Part shown: positions 26,001 to 33,076 of the stretch, piece by piece
Layout of the letters: every line of letters starts with the position of its first letter
How positions within the stretch are numbered: position 1 is the first letter of the stretch
Assembly (NCBI GenBank): GCA_945872245.1
Contig: CAMBZB010000003.1
Span: forward strand, 1-64,000
Direction of reading: 5' to 3'
Source of the DNA: Flavobacterium psychrophilum
GTDB lineage: Bacteria > Bacteroidota > Bacteroidia > Flavobacteriales > Flavobacteriaceae
Length of the DNA: 64,000 bases
Position numbers and translations under genes: made by a program
Notes under the pieces: generated by a model
Seen by the model: only the letters and a program-made list of their open reading frames with translations
Databases searched by the model: none
What the model was told of the DNA's origin: nothing

Positions 26001-29000
26001 CATTGGCTTGCCATTTATAGGTGATAGACGCACCGCTACCTGATGCCGCAGTGGTACTGAGAATTTCAGCAGGATTTCCGTTGTAACAGATTGTTTCTCC
26101 AGTTGAGCTAATAGTTCCAGAAGAGAAGTTACCGCATTCTGGTACTACCAATGCTGCTGATTCCGCACTCAGGCAGCCATTGGCATTGGTTACGCGTACT
26201 GTATAACTTCCTGCGGTTGTTACTGTAATGGATTGAGTGGTCAAACCATTGCTCCACAAATAAGTATTTCCTTCACTGGCAGTCAACAACACATTACCTC
26301 CATTGCAGATTGAACCTGTTGTTGATGATATTTTACGAATTAAGTGATTGAATTTGTCTGCTACATATACATTGCCTGCTGCATCGGTAGCTAGGCCTAT
26401 AGGAAAATTAAACTTTGCTTGCGAACCATCACCATTAACACTACCATACATTCCAGCATTACCTGCTAAGGTACTGACTACGCCAGATGGCGTGATTTTA
26501 CGAATTAAACTATTGAATTGGTCTGCTACATATACATTGCCTGCTGCGTCAGTAGCCAATCCGAAAGGATAGGAAAAAGTTGCTACCGTACCAGTACCGT
26601 CAGCACTTCCTGCCTGTCCACTGCCCGCTAACGTACTGACTACACCTGATGGGGTAATTTTACGAATTAAATGATTGCCTGGTTCTACTACATATACATT
26701 GCCTGCAGCATCAGTAGCTACTCCACTAGGATAGGAAAAAGTTGCTGCCGTACTTGAACCATCAACACTACTATACTGTCCACTGCCCGCTAACGTACTG
26801 ACTACACCAGATGGGGTGATTTTACGAATTAAATTATTATATTGGTCTGCTACATATACATTACCACCAGCATCGGTAGCTACGCCAGATGGATAATTAA
26901 ACCTTGCTTCCGAACCAGTACCATTTTCACTACCTGACACTCCTGCATTTCCGGCTAACGTACTGACTACACCCAATGGCGTGATTTTACGAATTAAACT
27001 ATTGAATTGGTCTGCTACATACACATTGCCTGCTGCATCCGTAGCTACCCCTACAGGATTGTTAAAAGTTGCTTCGGTTCCCGTACCATTAAGACTACCT
27101 GACACTCCAGCATTACCAGCTAAAGTACTAACTAAACCCTCTGGCGTGATTTTACGAATTAAGTGATTGAACTCGTCTGCCACATATATATTTCCAGCTG
27201 CATCCGTAGCTAGGCCCGAAGGACCATTAAAAGTTGCTGCGGTAAGATTTCCATTGACGCTACCAGTCACGCCAACACTACCCGATAAGGTACTGACTAT
27301 CGAATTAGAAGTTGCATTTGGTGTTGTTATGACTGGAGTGGCGATGCTTGCACTTACAGTTACCACATAACTTCCACCAGATTGAGTAAAGCTTGAAGCA
27401 TCACTACTAAGTTTCGCATATCTTGTATACGTAGTATTTTCTTTTAACCCCGATGGTGGATCATAACTAACCGAGTTTGAATTTTCAATATCAACTCCAT
27501 TCGCTTGCCATTTGTAAGTGATAGATGCACCGCTGCCTGATGCCGCTGTGGTACTGAGAATTTCAGCAGGATTTCCGTTGTAACAGATTGTTTCTCCAGT
27601 TGAGCTTATCGTTCCAGAAGAGAAGTTTTCGCATGCAGTTACTTCCGATGCTGCAGATTCTACACTCAAGCAACCATTTGCATTGGCTACGCGCACTGTA
27701 TAACTTCCTGCGGTTGTTACTGTAATGGATTGAGTAATCAAACCATTGCTCCACAAATAAGTATTTCCTTCACTGGCAGTCAACACTAAACTGCTTCCAT
27801 CACATATTGTCGCATTTATGTTGGGTGTTGATATTGTTGGTTTGTTAGGCAATGGATTTACTGTCACTAACTTTGCTACTGATTCTGCACTTAGGCAGCC
27901 ATTGGCATTGGTTACGCGCACTGTATAACTTCCTTCGTTTGATACTGTAATTGATTGGGTAGTCGCACTTAATTGATTAGTTGAATTATTACTCCACAAA
28001 TATGAACTTCCTTCAGTGGCCGTCAATAAAACACTTCCGCCTTGACAAAAAGTAGTAGTACTTTCTTGGGCTATTATTGGAGTAGGTGGCAAAGGATTTA
28101 CTGTGAACGTAAAATTATTTCCGCTACTTACAAATCCATTAGTATTTCTTACCGTAATTGTTCCCGTATAAGTTCCTGGCGAAAGGCTTTGAGGAAAATA
28201 AATACTGATTGGATTTTCGGTCAAATTCACATCGATATCTGCGCTTAATAAAGAGGCAGCATCGCCAGTCCAAATAATACTGTAGGTTGTAGGTAAATCG
28301 GTAACTATATTATAGGACAATGAGGTAATCCCATTACTGTTTTGGCAAACAGCTGTTGCAGTTTCTGAAGCAGTAAAACTATACGCATTAATCGTTAAAG
28401 TAAAACTTCTTCCTGTACTTACAAATCCATTTGCATCTTTTACTGTAATTGAACCCGTGTAGGTTCCTGAGGCAGTATTAGCAGGAACTAGAATATTGAT
28501 TGGACTACTTGTTAAAGGGGCATCCGTCACTGCAGCAAAACTATTGGTTGGTGCACCATTCCAGCTAATACTATAGCTAGTGGGTGAACTGGTTGTTGCA
28601 CTATAATTTAAAAAACTGGTTTGTGCATTCGTACTTTGGTAAACTGAAGATGCAGTTGATGATGTGGAAATGGTAGGTAAAGCACTTACTGTTAGCGTAA
28701 AGCTATTTTCTGTACTTACGCACCCATTCGCATTTTTTACTGTAATTATACCCGAATAAGTTCCTTCAACAGTACTGGCAGGAACAACAATGCTGATAGA
28801 ACCAGATGTTAAAGTGGCATCTGTAACTGCACCAAAAATATTGGCTGCTGAACCACTCCAACTTATGCTATAGGTTGTTGGCGTGCCTGTTGTTGCACTA
28901 TAAGCCAATGAACTATTTTGTTCACTTCCGCTCTGTAAGACAGTTGTTGCGGTTGATGAAGATGTAATACTGGGCAACACATTAACCGTAACAAGCGATC

Positions 29001-30567
29001 CTGCTGATGCCGCACTCTGGCAACCACTTACATTGGTTACTTGTAATGTATAAATACCCCCTGTTGTGGCTGTGATGGATTGGGTGGTTGCAAGGTTGCT
29101 CCATAAATAGGATGTTCCTGAAGAAGTGCTTTGTATCCAGTTGGACGAAGTACCAGAAAAAGTAAAGTTGAAGAGGTCGCCTGCATATCCCCCTGAAGTT
29201 CTATTAGTTAATTTGGTTATATTTGTATTGACTCCGGCATCAGTGCCTTGATTAAAATTATAATATAGTTTTAATCCCGATTCGGTACCAGCCAATTCAG
29301 TATTTATGTTCGCTTGAATCTGAGATGGTGTTCGCGATATATTCCAAATACGGAATTCATCCAGTGTCATCTTACAGGAAAAATTAAACCCATCTGAAAC
29401 GTTAGCATAGGTGCCTAATTGTATACGCGAATTAGCAGGAATAACCAAATCGGCTGAGTAGGTAAAAGTTTCTATATAAACGCCATTGATATAAATAGCC
29501 ATCGTTCTGTTGGATCCGGTATAGACCAATGCTACATGGGTCCAGACATTTGGGCTGAGTGCAGCTGTTGTGGCGGTTTTATCATTACCTGCAGAGAGAT
29601 GGTGAATCTTTAACTTTCCGGTTGCGCCATCGTATCCAATTACTTCCAATGCATTAGCTACAAAAGCTTGACCGTACCATGCTAACCAGCGATCTCCCGT
29701 TTGACCACCTTTATAAAGTACATTAAATTCAATTGTATGATCTGCATTGCCTGTAAATGGACTTGGGTTAATAGATTCTGGTATATTAACAAAATCATTA
29801 ATGCCATCAAAATCCAAGGCATTTCCGAAAATGTTTGTCCCAATGATTGGCCCAGTTAATTGCACGCTTCCACTAGGGCAAAAAGTGGTAGATCCGCCTT
29901 CGGTAATTATTGGCTTTAATGGTGTTGGTTTTACTGTTACCACCTTTATATCAGATGCAGCACTAAAGCATCCAATAGCATTGGTTACTTTTACTGTGTA
30001 GCTGCCTCCTGCTAAGGTTGTGATGGATTTAGTTACTTCGCCATTGCTCCATAAATAAGAAGTTCCAGTACTGGCAGTTAATGCCACACTGCCACCACCG
30101 CAAAAAGTGGTTGCACCTTCTGCCGTTATCGTTGGTGTTGATGGGATATCATTGATTACAGTTATATTCTGCCCATTGTCAGAACCAGTAGCGGAAGGAT
30201 TATAGCTTACAACCCGAATGCGGTATCCTGTTCCTCCAATTGTAGCAATAGGTATAGTAGCATTCATGCTGTAATTACCATAAATGCGGTCATTTGGGAT
30301 ATATCCTTTGATATCGGTATAGCTGATTGAACCAATATTTGTTGGATTAGTAAAACTACCATTGGCGTCACTCAATTGAGAAACAAAAATCATGTCATAC
30401 CAACTAATGTAGTTGATGTCTGCAAAAAATGGCACAGTAACAGTTCCACCTGCACATATTGAAGTGTTCACGCTGCTGCCGGTAGTAATCGTTTTATAAA
30501 CTTGTGAGGATACATTATTTACAGCAAGGCAAAATGTCAAGGCTATGAGTAGTTGAAGTTTTTTCAT
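20077..30567 (-). CDS. Giant T9SS-secreted multidomain protein (LamG, NHL, Ig-like repeats, type A sorting domain)
   Basis: The 3,496-aa protein starts with a signal peptide (MKKLQLLIALTFCLAVNNVSSQ). In order: Ig-like modules with YLWSNGxTTQSITVxxxGSYTVRVTNANGC repeats; a LamG/concanavalin-like domain (about 249-485); more Ig-like and cadherin-like repeats; six NHL blades (about 1089-1412); a second LamG (about 1686-1909) and a third (about 2092-2326) closely like the first; a block of 29-residue Cys-containing repeats (about 2602-2809); further PKD/Ig-like modules; and a T9SS type A C-terminal domain (about 3415-3496; AYPNPSS, VYDMIGK, PSGVYNVIV). It is probably a cell-surface or released adhesin or glycan-binding protein. 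No enzyme domain was seen, and the ligand is unknown. Confidence 0.93.
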   Translation of the reverse strand: MKKLQLLIALTFCLAVNNVSSQVYKTITTGSSVNTSICAGGTVTVPFFADINYISWYDMIFVSQLSDANGSFTNPTNIGSISYTDIKGYIPNDRIYGNYSMNATIPIATIGGTGYRIRVVSYNPSATGSDNGQNITVINDIPSTPTITAEGATTFCGGGSVALTASTGTSYLWSNGEVTKSITTLAGGSYTVKVTNAIGCFSAASDIKVVTVKPTPLKPIITEGGSTTFCPSGSVQLTGPIIGTNIFGNALDFDGINDFVNIPESINPSPFTGNADHTIEFNVLYKGGQTGDRWLAWYGQAFVANALEVIGYDGATGKLKIHHLSAGNDKTATTAALSPNVWTHVALVYTGSNRTMAIYINGVYIETFTYSADLVIPANSRIQLGTYANVSDGFNFSCKMTLDEFRIWNISRTPSQIQANINTELAGTESGLKLYYNFNQGTDAGVNTNITKLTNRTSGGYAGDLFNFTFSGTSSNWIQSTSSGTSYLWSNLATTQSITATTGGIYTLQVTNVSGCQSAASAGSLVTVNVLPSITSSSTATTVLQSGSEQNSSLAYSATTGTPTTYSISWSGSAANIFGAVTDATLTSGSISIVVPASTVEGTYSGIITVKNANGCVSTENSFTLTVSALPTISTSSTASSVYQSTNAQTSFLNYSATTSSPTSYSISWNGAPTNSFAAVTDAPLTSSPINILVPANTASGTYTGSITVKDANGFVSTGRSFTLTINAYSFTASETATAVCQNSNGITSLSYNIVTDLPTTYSIIWTGDAASLLSADIDVNLTENPISIYFPQSLSPGTYTGTITVRNTNGFVSSGNNFTFTVNPLPPTPIIAQESTTTFCQGGSVLLTATEGSSYLWSNNSTNQLSATTQSITVSNEGSYTVRVTNANGCLSAESVAKLVTVNPLPNKPTISTPNINATICDGSSLVLTASEGNTYLWSNGLITQSITVTTAGSYTVRVANANGCLSVESAASEVTACENFSSGTISSTGETICYNGNPAEILSTTAASGSGASITYKWQANGVDIENSNSVSYDPPSGLKENTTYTRYAKLSSDASSFTQSGGSYVVTVSASIATPVITTPNATSNSIVSTLSGSVGVTGSVNGNLTAATFNGPSGLATDAAGNIYVADEFNHLIRKITPEGLVSTLAGNAGVSGSLNGTGTEATFNNPVGVATDAAGNVYVADQFNSLIRKITPLGVVSTLAGNAGVSGSENGTGSEARFNYPSGVATDAGGNVYVADQYNNLIRKITPSGVVSTLAGSGQYSSVDGSSTAATFSYPSGVATDAAGNVYVVEPGNHLIRKITPSGVVSTLAGSGQAGSADGTGTVATFSYPFGLATDAAGNVYVADQFNSLIRKITPSGVVSTLAGNAGMYGSVNGDGSQAKFNFPIGLATDAAGNVYVADKFNHLIRKISSTTGSICNGGNVLLTASEGNTYLWSNGLTTQSITVTTAGSYTVRVTNANGCLSAESAALVVPECGNFSSGTISSTGETICYNGNPAEILSTTAASGSGASITYKWQANGVDIENSNSVSYDPPSGLTVTTTYTRFAKLFDASNFTQSGGSYVVTVNPLPSKPTITAGGPTTFTTGGSVVLTSSAGSSYRWFTGATTQLNETTQSIKVSTAGSYKVTITDANGCQSAESNATDIVISNGFSSGSINSDGAIICYNEDPASIISTSSALNSVSKNAFAMDGVNDYATAPAGVWFNGNYTIETWIYPRTFSNWARVIDFGNGVGVDNVLLGYTEATSGKPSLVNFNAANGNGVITSTTELVLNQWSHLAVSFNGTTATMYINGVEVATGPMTAPNNVTRTSCLIGKSNFGEGDPAANGIFDELRIWNVARSQAEIQAAMNVPLLGSETGLQAYYNFDQGTAEGSNTSITTITDRSSNARNASLYNVDLFGTNSNFVAGKTDLIYPSDIITYKWQANGVDIENSNSVSYDPPSGLTVTTAYTRFAKLFDASNFTQSGGSYLVTVNPLPSKPTITAGGPTTFTIGGSVVLTSSAGSSYLWSNNETTQLNETTQSITVSTAGSYTVRITDANGCQSVESEATGVVISESFSSGSINSVGETICSNGDPAEIGSSTVASNVVINNALDFDGTNDFIDLPTTASPFTGNADHTIEFDVLYKGGQSGDRWMVWYGTPFVSNTQEVIGYNGETGKIKIHHVSTNNDITATSAALTPNVWTHVALVYTGSSKTTDIYINGVKIETFTYTDDLVIPDNSQIQLGTYASYADGINFSCKMTLDEFRVWNVARTQAEIEASMHSSLLGSETGLQMYYNFDQGTANGTNNSITSITDRTSNARDASLNNIALTGTNSNFVGGNPATTSVSEIITYKWQANGVDIANSNSPAYNPPSGLTETTTYRRYAIDGTANASFTPSTGSYVVTVNANYTITASEVTNGSISSPGVTTMSCDGTEDKTYTITPAAGYLISDVTIDGISATALTTGSYAAGGTYEFTNVQGNHTISVTFALACTNVGLAAATATSSSICADATTTLTYSGLTGTNASVKWAANADGTGTTYGTASPSSPVGPGTYYAYATGDCGSAISIEVKVATTPTTDNITTETACDSYTWNGTVYTTSGIKTGTTTNCVTEKLDLTITPRPAQPTNLACYESVGTFNADTCQWNIVNTQTAKPLNVNCWDDYQFVGGTTCSWVNVGSQPAQPTNLACYQSVGTFNTGTCQWNIVGEQPAQPTNLACYETVGTFNTGTCQWNIVGEQPAQPTNLACYETVGTFNTGTCQWNIVGEQPAQPTNLACYETVGTFNTGTCQWNIVGEQPAQPTNLACYESVGTFNTGTCQWNIVGTAPALPQAGTDGTLSVDSTPTNTQLFAALTGADEGGSWTHPAVGFVGVHTYTVTQAAPCSLSDSATVTVSLSTEIPNGPLSFCAGAKVAAAVGSTSLKFYTGLTGGSPLAGTTALTTKTYYVTETTNSGPSARVPVAVTVNALPATPSALTSLESKKICKYIDSDTPVLFSATATDASSYIWTTTINNITEEDITNDGATALISFKKVSKTPGAIGSVKVQIQNANGCISLARELKLSTTVPTAPTSLTMISADSTPHFKGLVSAATESTPAVYTLLGLDSLTAGIKKVGPYMGTETVFTLTATEAPTAASYAWTLPDGVNPIGDVTGNIITVTFDGAELKTIGALPIVVQSVGGCGTSTTARTLTLSRAVPTAPTKLVLTEGNSETAITKVGAYTKKSTQLTLTATPFTTQGGTATSYAWKLPTGVTCISQHTTDVTLTGSTTIDGVVTPWTITDAIATASSTITIDFEGVDSGVFSFPLSVYAVNGTGNSKARTLTLTAAVPATPAIVGSGGTGTSGQFGSCSTKTYTATLIPGATYTWTVPAGAQIVGATNGYVIEVNYSATSVALNATSTVTCSATNGTGNSATKSLTVKRIACTTPAPRFSDVTEKLSVVAYPNPSSTNFNLNITTSSAKNVEVKVYDMIGKLINKMEVSPSKVAGLQIGDRYPSGVYNVIVSQGTEVKTLRVIKQ
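22151..22585 (-). repeat. Five near-identical 87-bp tandem repeats encoding a 29-residue motif
   Basis: The unit runs QPAQPTNLACYETVGTF then NTGTCQWNIVGE. Five consecutive copies differ only at ACYQS/ACYET/ACYES and a few silent bases, and two diverged relatives precede them (22600-22760, including NCWDDYQF). Each unit has two cysteines. Near identity at DNA level indicates recent expansion and likely copy-number variation. Confidence 0.95.
26330..27300 (-). repeat. Six NHL-repeat units in the giant gene
   Basis: Six units of 54-55 residues share VSTLAG, GxATDAAGNVYVAD and NxLIRKITPxGV, enough for one six-bladed propeller. The repeats are also similar at DNA level, with long identical stretches such as TTTTACGAATTAA. 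Confidence 0.9.
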
Positions 30568-30700
30568 GGTTTTGTAATAGTAAATTTTATAGTACGTTTA
30601 GTTTTTTTAGTTCGTCGGTGGTTACACAAGGGTGGCATTAATAATTAAATTCTCTGCAAAAAAAAGCAATAATTCGTAACATAGCAGAATTTAAAACCAA
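30568..30700. other. Leader region of the giant gene, no clear element
   Basis: No TAnnTTTG element was found before the giant gene; the best partial match is around 30630 (CCCTTG on the minus strand). Its promoter remains unidentified. Confidence 0.4.
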
Positions 30701-30736
30701 AAACTTCCTTTCATTTTTAAAAATGAAAGGAAGTTT
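30701..30736. terminator. Perfect 36-bp palindrome, probable terminator
   Basis: AAACTTCCTTTCATTTTT (30701-30718) is followed directly by its exact reverse complement (30719-30736). It lies about 240 bases beyond the AraC-type gene on the same strand, with A/T runs on both sides. The 30737-30972 stretch holds nothing else I can support. Confidence 0.65.
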
Positions 30737-30972
30737 AATAAAAAAATGAAATAGACACCTCTTGTTTTGGTTTGTTTATATCGCTGGAATGTCATCACAA
30801 ACCAATGGTGAAAAGGGATTATTAACAATACCAGTTGTTGTGAGGAAAAAATAGCGATTACCTTAAAAATGCACGCATAAAAAGGGGAAAAATTCAGCTT
30901 TGACCGTTTCAGCTGGAAAAAGGAACTATAAAAAGAGAGAAAGCATTCCCACACCAAAGCAATTGGCCTCTT

Positions 30973-32216
30973 TTAGGAACGATTTTCCATATAGTCACTC
31001 GGTGTTTTTCTGGTAACTTTTTTAAAGGAGCGAATAAAAGTAGAATAGGATTTAAATCCAACTTTTTCTCCAATACCTTCAATGGTTAATTGGTTGAATG
31101 TATCATCACTCAAAATACGAATCGCATACGCTACTCTCAGGTTGTTGCGCCAGTTAGAAAAGGATTCTTTTTTAATGTTGTTAAAATAATAGGTCAAATG
31201 ATGGGCAGGAATAGCTATTTCATCCGATATTTTACTTAAGCCACAGTCGAGCTGCAAATACGTTTGCTTCTCGATGCTTTGCTCAAGGAGTTCCTCTATA
31301 GCGAGAACATAATCGGGAGAAAAAAGTTGGGATTCAATCTTGCTGCTACTCGGTTTTTGAAAGCCAGCCGCAGAGGGGTTTTCCTCTAAATCTCCTTTTA
31401 TTTTTGCCGGACTGCCGGATACTTTAGCATCATTTCCCGCCAGGTTTCGGTGATCAAAAGGCAATCCGTACATGATGTGCGGAAAAAACATGACCATCGT
31501 ATTGAGCATGACATATACAATAGACGCAAAAAGCAACGCCCCACTGGCGCGATCTAAAAAAACAGATTTGTCGTCATAGAGCCACATATTAGCCATGGCA
31601 ACCGTGAAATTAATGGTGATGACGGAGAAAATGCCCGTAAAAGTAGCAACCACTTTTTAATAAGTTGGTATTGAGGCACCTTCTTGATGGGATTGTTTTT
31701 TGTTTTTCTATAACGCACTAACAGCACCCACAGACTGATGCTGTAAAAATAGGTATGTACTACATTGAAAAGCTGGTCTAATTGATGGGGGATTATTTTG
31801 TTAATATGAAAAGGTGCCATGTCCCAATTTTCGGACAAGATATTGGCGGCAATGGATACTTTATAATCCCAACTCGAAAAAAAATAGGGAATGTAACCCA
31901 GAAAAGAAATCCCAAAAAGGGCAAAATGCAAGTAATCGGTTTTGCTCAAACGGCTGTTGTCCCTCAAAATACTTCTCACATAGAAAAAAGCAAAAGGGCC
32001 TATGAGATAAAAGAAGTAATGGGTGCTTGTGAAAAAGGCAATCCAGAAGAGGCTTTGTCCATAGAAAAACTGGAAGGTTTCCAGCAAGTACAAGGAAGCG
32101 AAAAACAGAAATCCTGCCAAATAACGGTTTGCGGTTCGGTATCCCTTATTGAAATAAAGGATAAGCAAGGGCAAAAATAAGCCGGTTAAACAAATGTAGG
32201 CAATTATCGATTTCAA
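30973..32216 (-). pseudogene. AraC-family regulator with N-terminal membrane domain, broken by a -1 frameshift
   Basis: Two overlapping frames make one gene. The 5' part (32216 to about 31658) encodes several membrane helices (MKSIIAYICLTGLFLPLLILYF and following) up to QYQLIKK. The 3' part (about 31657-30973) continues VVATFTGIFSVITINFTVAMANMWL and ends in an AraC helix-turn-helix domain (LTIEGIGEKVGFKSYSTFIRSFKKVTRKTPSDYM). Adding one A to the A5 run at 31654-31658 (minus strand) restores IKKVVATFTG in one frame. The promoter element TAACTTTG (32239-32246, minus) is intact. It could be a recent pseudogene, a phase-variable gene or a sequencing error. Confidence 0.85.
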
Positions 32217-32238
32217 ATCAGGGCAATTAAATGATGGC

Positions 32239-32246
32239 CAAAGTTA
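32239..32246 (-). promoter_or_regulatory. Predicted -7 promoter element of the AraC-type gene
   Basis: TAACTTTG on the minus strand, 23 bases before the start codon, matches TAnnTTTG. Confidence 0.5.
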
Positions 32247-32283
32247 AAATATTAAACGATAAAAACAAATGGCACATTTTGTA

Positions 32284-32371
32284 TCCCAAAAAAAAGCCCC
32301 GCAATTGCGGGGCGTTGTTATCTATAAGAGTTATAGGTACGCTATTTCAATGCCTCCACTTTGGCTTTTAC
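32284..32371 (-). repeat. Duplicated 3' end and terminator of hppA
   Basis: These 88 bases match 33019-33106 (the last nine codons of hppA, its stop and its terminator) at 86 of 88 positions, exactly 735 bases apart. The copy includes the palindrome GCCCCGCAATTGCGGGGC (32296-32313) and poly-A, so it may still terminate transcription. It carries no intact gene. Confidence 0.9.
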
Positions 32372-32372
32372 T

Positions 32373-32439
32373 CGCTCCGCAAAGTCTGGGACTTTGAGGA
32401 TGTGTTTGTCAGTCTTTGACTGAAAAAAATTAAATAGCA
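32373..32439. repeat. Truncated left end of a 128-bp inverted-repeat element
   Basis: The 27-base end CGCTCCGCAAAGTCT... (32373-32399) and the following TGTTTGTCAGTCTTTGACTG match the two full copies at 32611 and 32889, but the right end is missing; it diverges at about 32440. Confidence 0.8.
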
Positions 32440-32610
32440 CCTATTGGGTGTAATCAATAAATGGCGTCAAGTAATTAACTTTCAGAGTTAAAATTAAACC
32501 CAATTAGAAATTAAATGTCAGTCTGAGCTTGTCGAAGACAAAAAAAGAGACACTTCGACAAGCTCAGTGTGACAAATTGCAATAAATTAAGCATGAAATA
32601 TAATTAACCC

Positions 32611-32738
32611 CGCTCCGCAAAGTCTGCGACTTTGAGGATGTGTTTGTCAGTCTTTGACTGAAAAAAATTAAATAGTACAAAACTAAATCGGTTAAAAACC
32701 GAAAGAACCTACCTCAAAGTCGGAGACTTTGCGGAGCG
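32611..32738. repeat. MITE-like element, copy 1
   Basis: 128 bp. The left end 32611-32637 (CGCTCCGCAAAGTCTGCGAC...) and right end 32712-32738 (...GAGACTTTGCGGAGCG) are inverted repeats with one mismatch in 27. Each end is itself a small hairpin (CAAAGTC/GACTTTG). The core has CAGTCTTTGACTG and TCGGTTAAAAACCGA hairpins. Confidence 0.8.
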
Positions 32739-32888
32739 AAGTGTCAAGTAATTAACTTTCAGAGTTAAAATTAAACCCAATTAGTAATTAAATGTCAGTC
32801 TGAGCTTGTCGAAGACAAAAAAAAGAGACACTTCGACAAGCTCAGTGTGACAAATTGCAATAAATTAAGCATGAAATATAATTAACCC

Positions 32889-33016
32889 CGCTCCTCAAAG
32901 TCTGCGACTTTGAGGATGTGTTTGTCAGTCTTTGACTGAAAAAAATTAAATAGCACAAATCTAAATCGGTTAAAAACCGAAAGACCCTACCTCAAAGTCG
33001 GAGACTTTGCGGAGCG
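32889..33016. repeat. MITE-like element, copy 2
   Basis: 128 bp with ends 32889-32915 and 32990-33016, nearly identical to copy 1 (one end reads CTCCTCAAAG instead of CTCCGCAAAG). It abuts the hppA terminator. Confidence 0.8.
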
Positions 33017-33022
33017 AGTCCC

Positions 33023-33048
33023 AAAAAAAAGCCCCGCAATTGCGGGGC
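33023..33048 (-). terminator. Terminator of hppA
   Basis: GCCCCGCAATTGCGGGGC (33031-33048) is a perfect 18-base palindrome followed on the minus strand by eight T (33023-33030). Confidence 0.9.
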
Positions 33049-33076
33049 GTTGTTATCTATAAGAGTTTTAGGTACG

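Larger units (their letters stand above)
32466..33018. repeat. Two 277-bp tandem repeat units
   Basis: Unit 1 (32466-32742) and unit 2 (32743-33018) are nearly identical. Each holds an inverted repeat built on CTGAGCTTGTCGAAG / CTTCGACAAGCTCAG (32516-32574 and 32793-32852) followed by a 128-bp element with 27-base inverted ends. There is no coding capacity. Confidence 0.9.

Noticed and set aside
30691..30957. 88-codon minus-strand ORF downstream of the AraC-type gene
   Set aside because: It spans the 36-bp palindromic terminator, has no start signals, and its hydrophobic/aromatic composition is typical of translated AT-rich intergenic DNA.
31814..32180. Plus-strand ORFs opposite the AraC-type membrane domain
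   Set aside because: They are antisense to a clearly recognisable membrane-domain coding region.
32231..32419. Small plus-strand ORFs across the repeat array (also 33007-33198)
   Set aside because: They consist of inverted repeats and antisense hppA sequence and have no plausible start region.
32466..33018. The regularly spaced repeats as a CRISPR array
   Set aside because: Only two 277-bp units, palindromic contents and no unique spacers or cas genes.
33031..33048. Palindrome GCCCCGCAATTGCGGGGC as a possible recombination site
   Set aside because: The adjacent T8 on the hppA sense strand and the position after the stop explain it fully as a terminator; the second copy is part of the 88-bp duplication.
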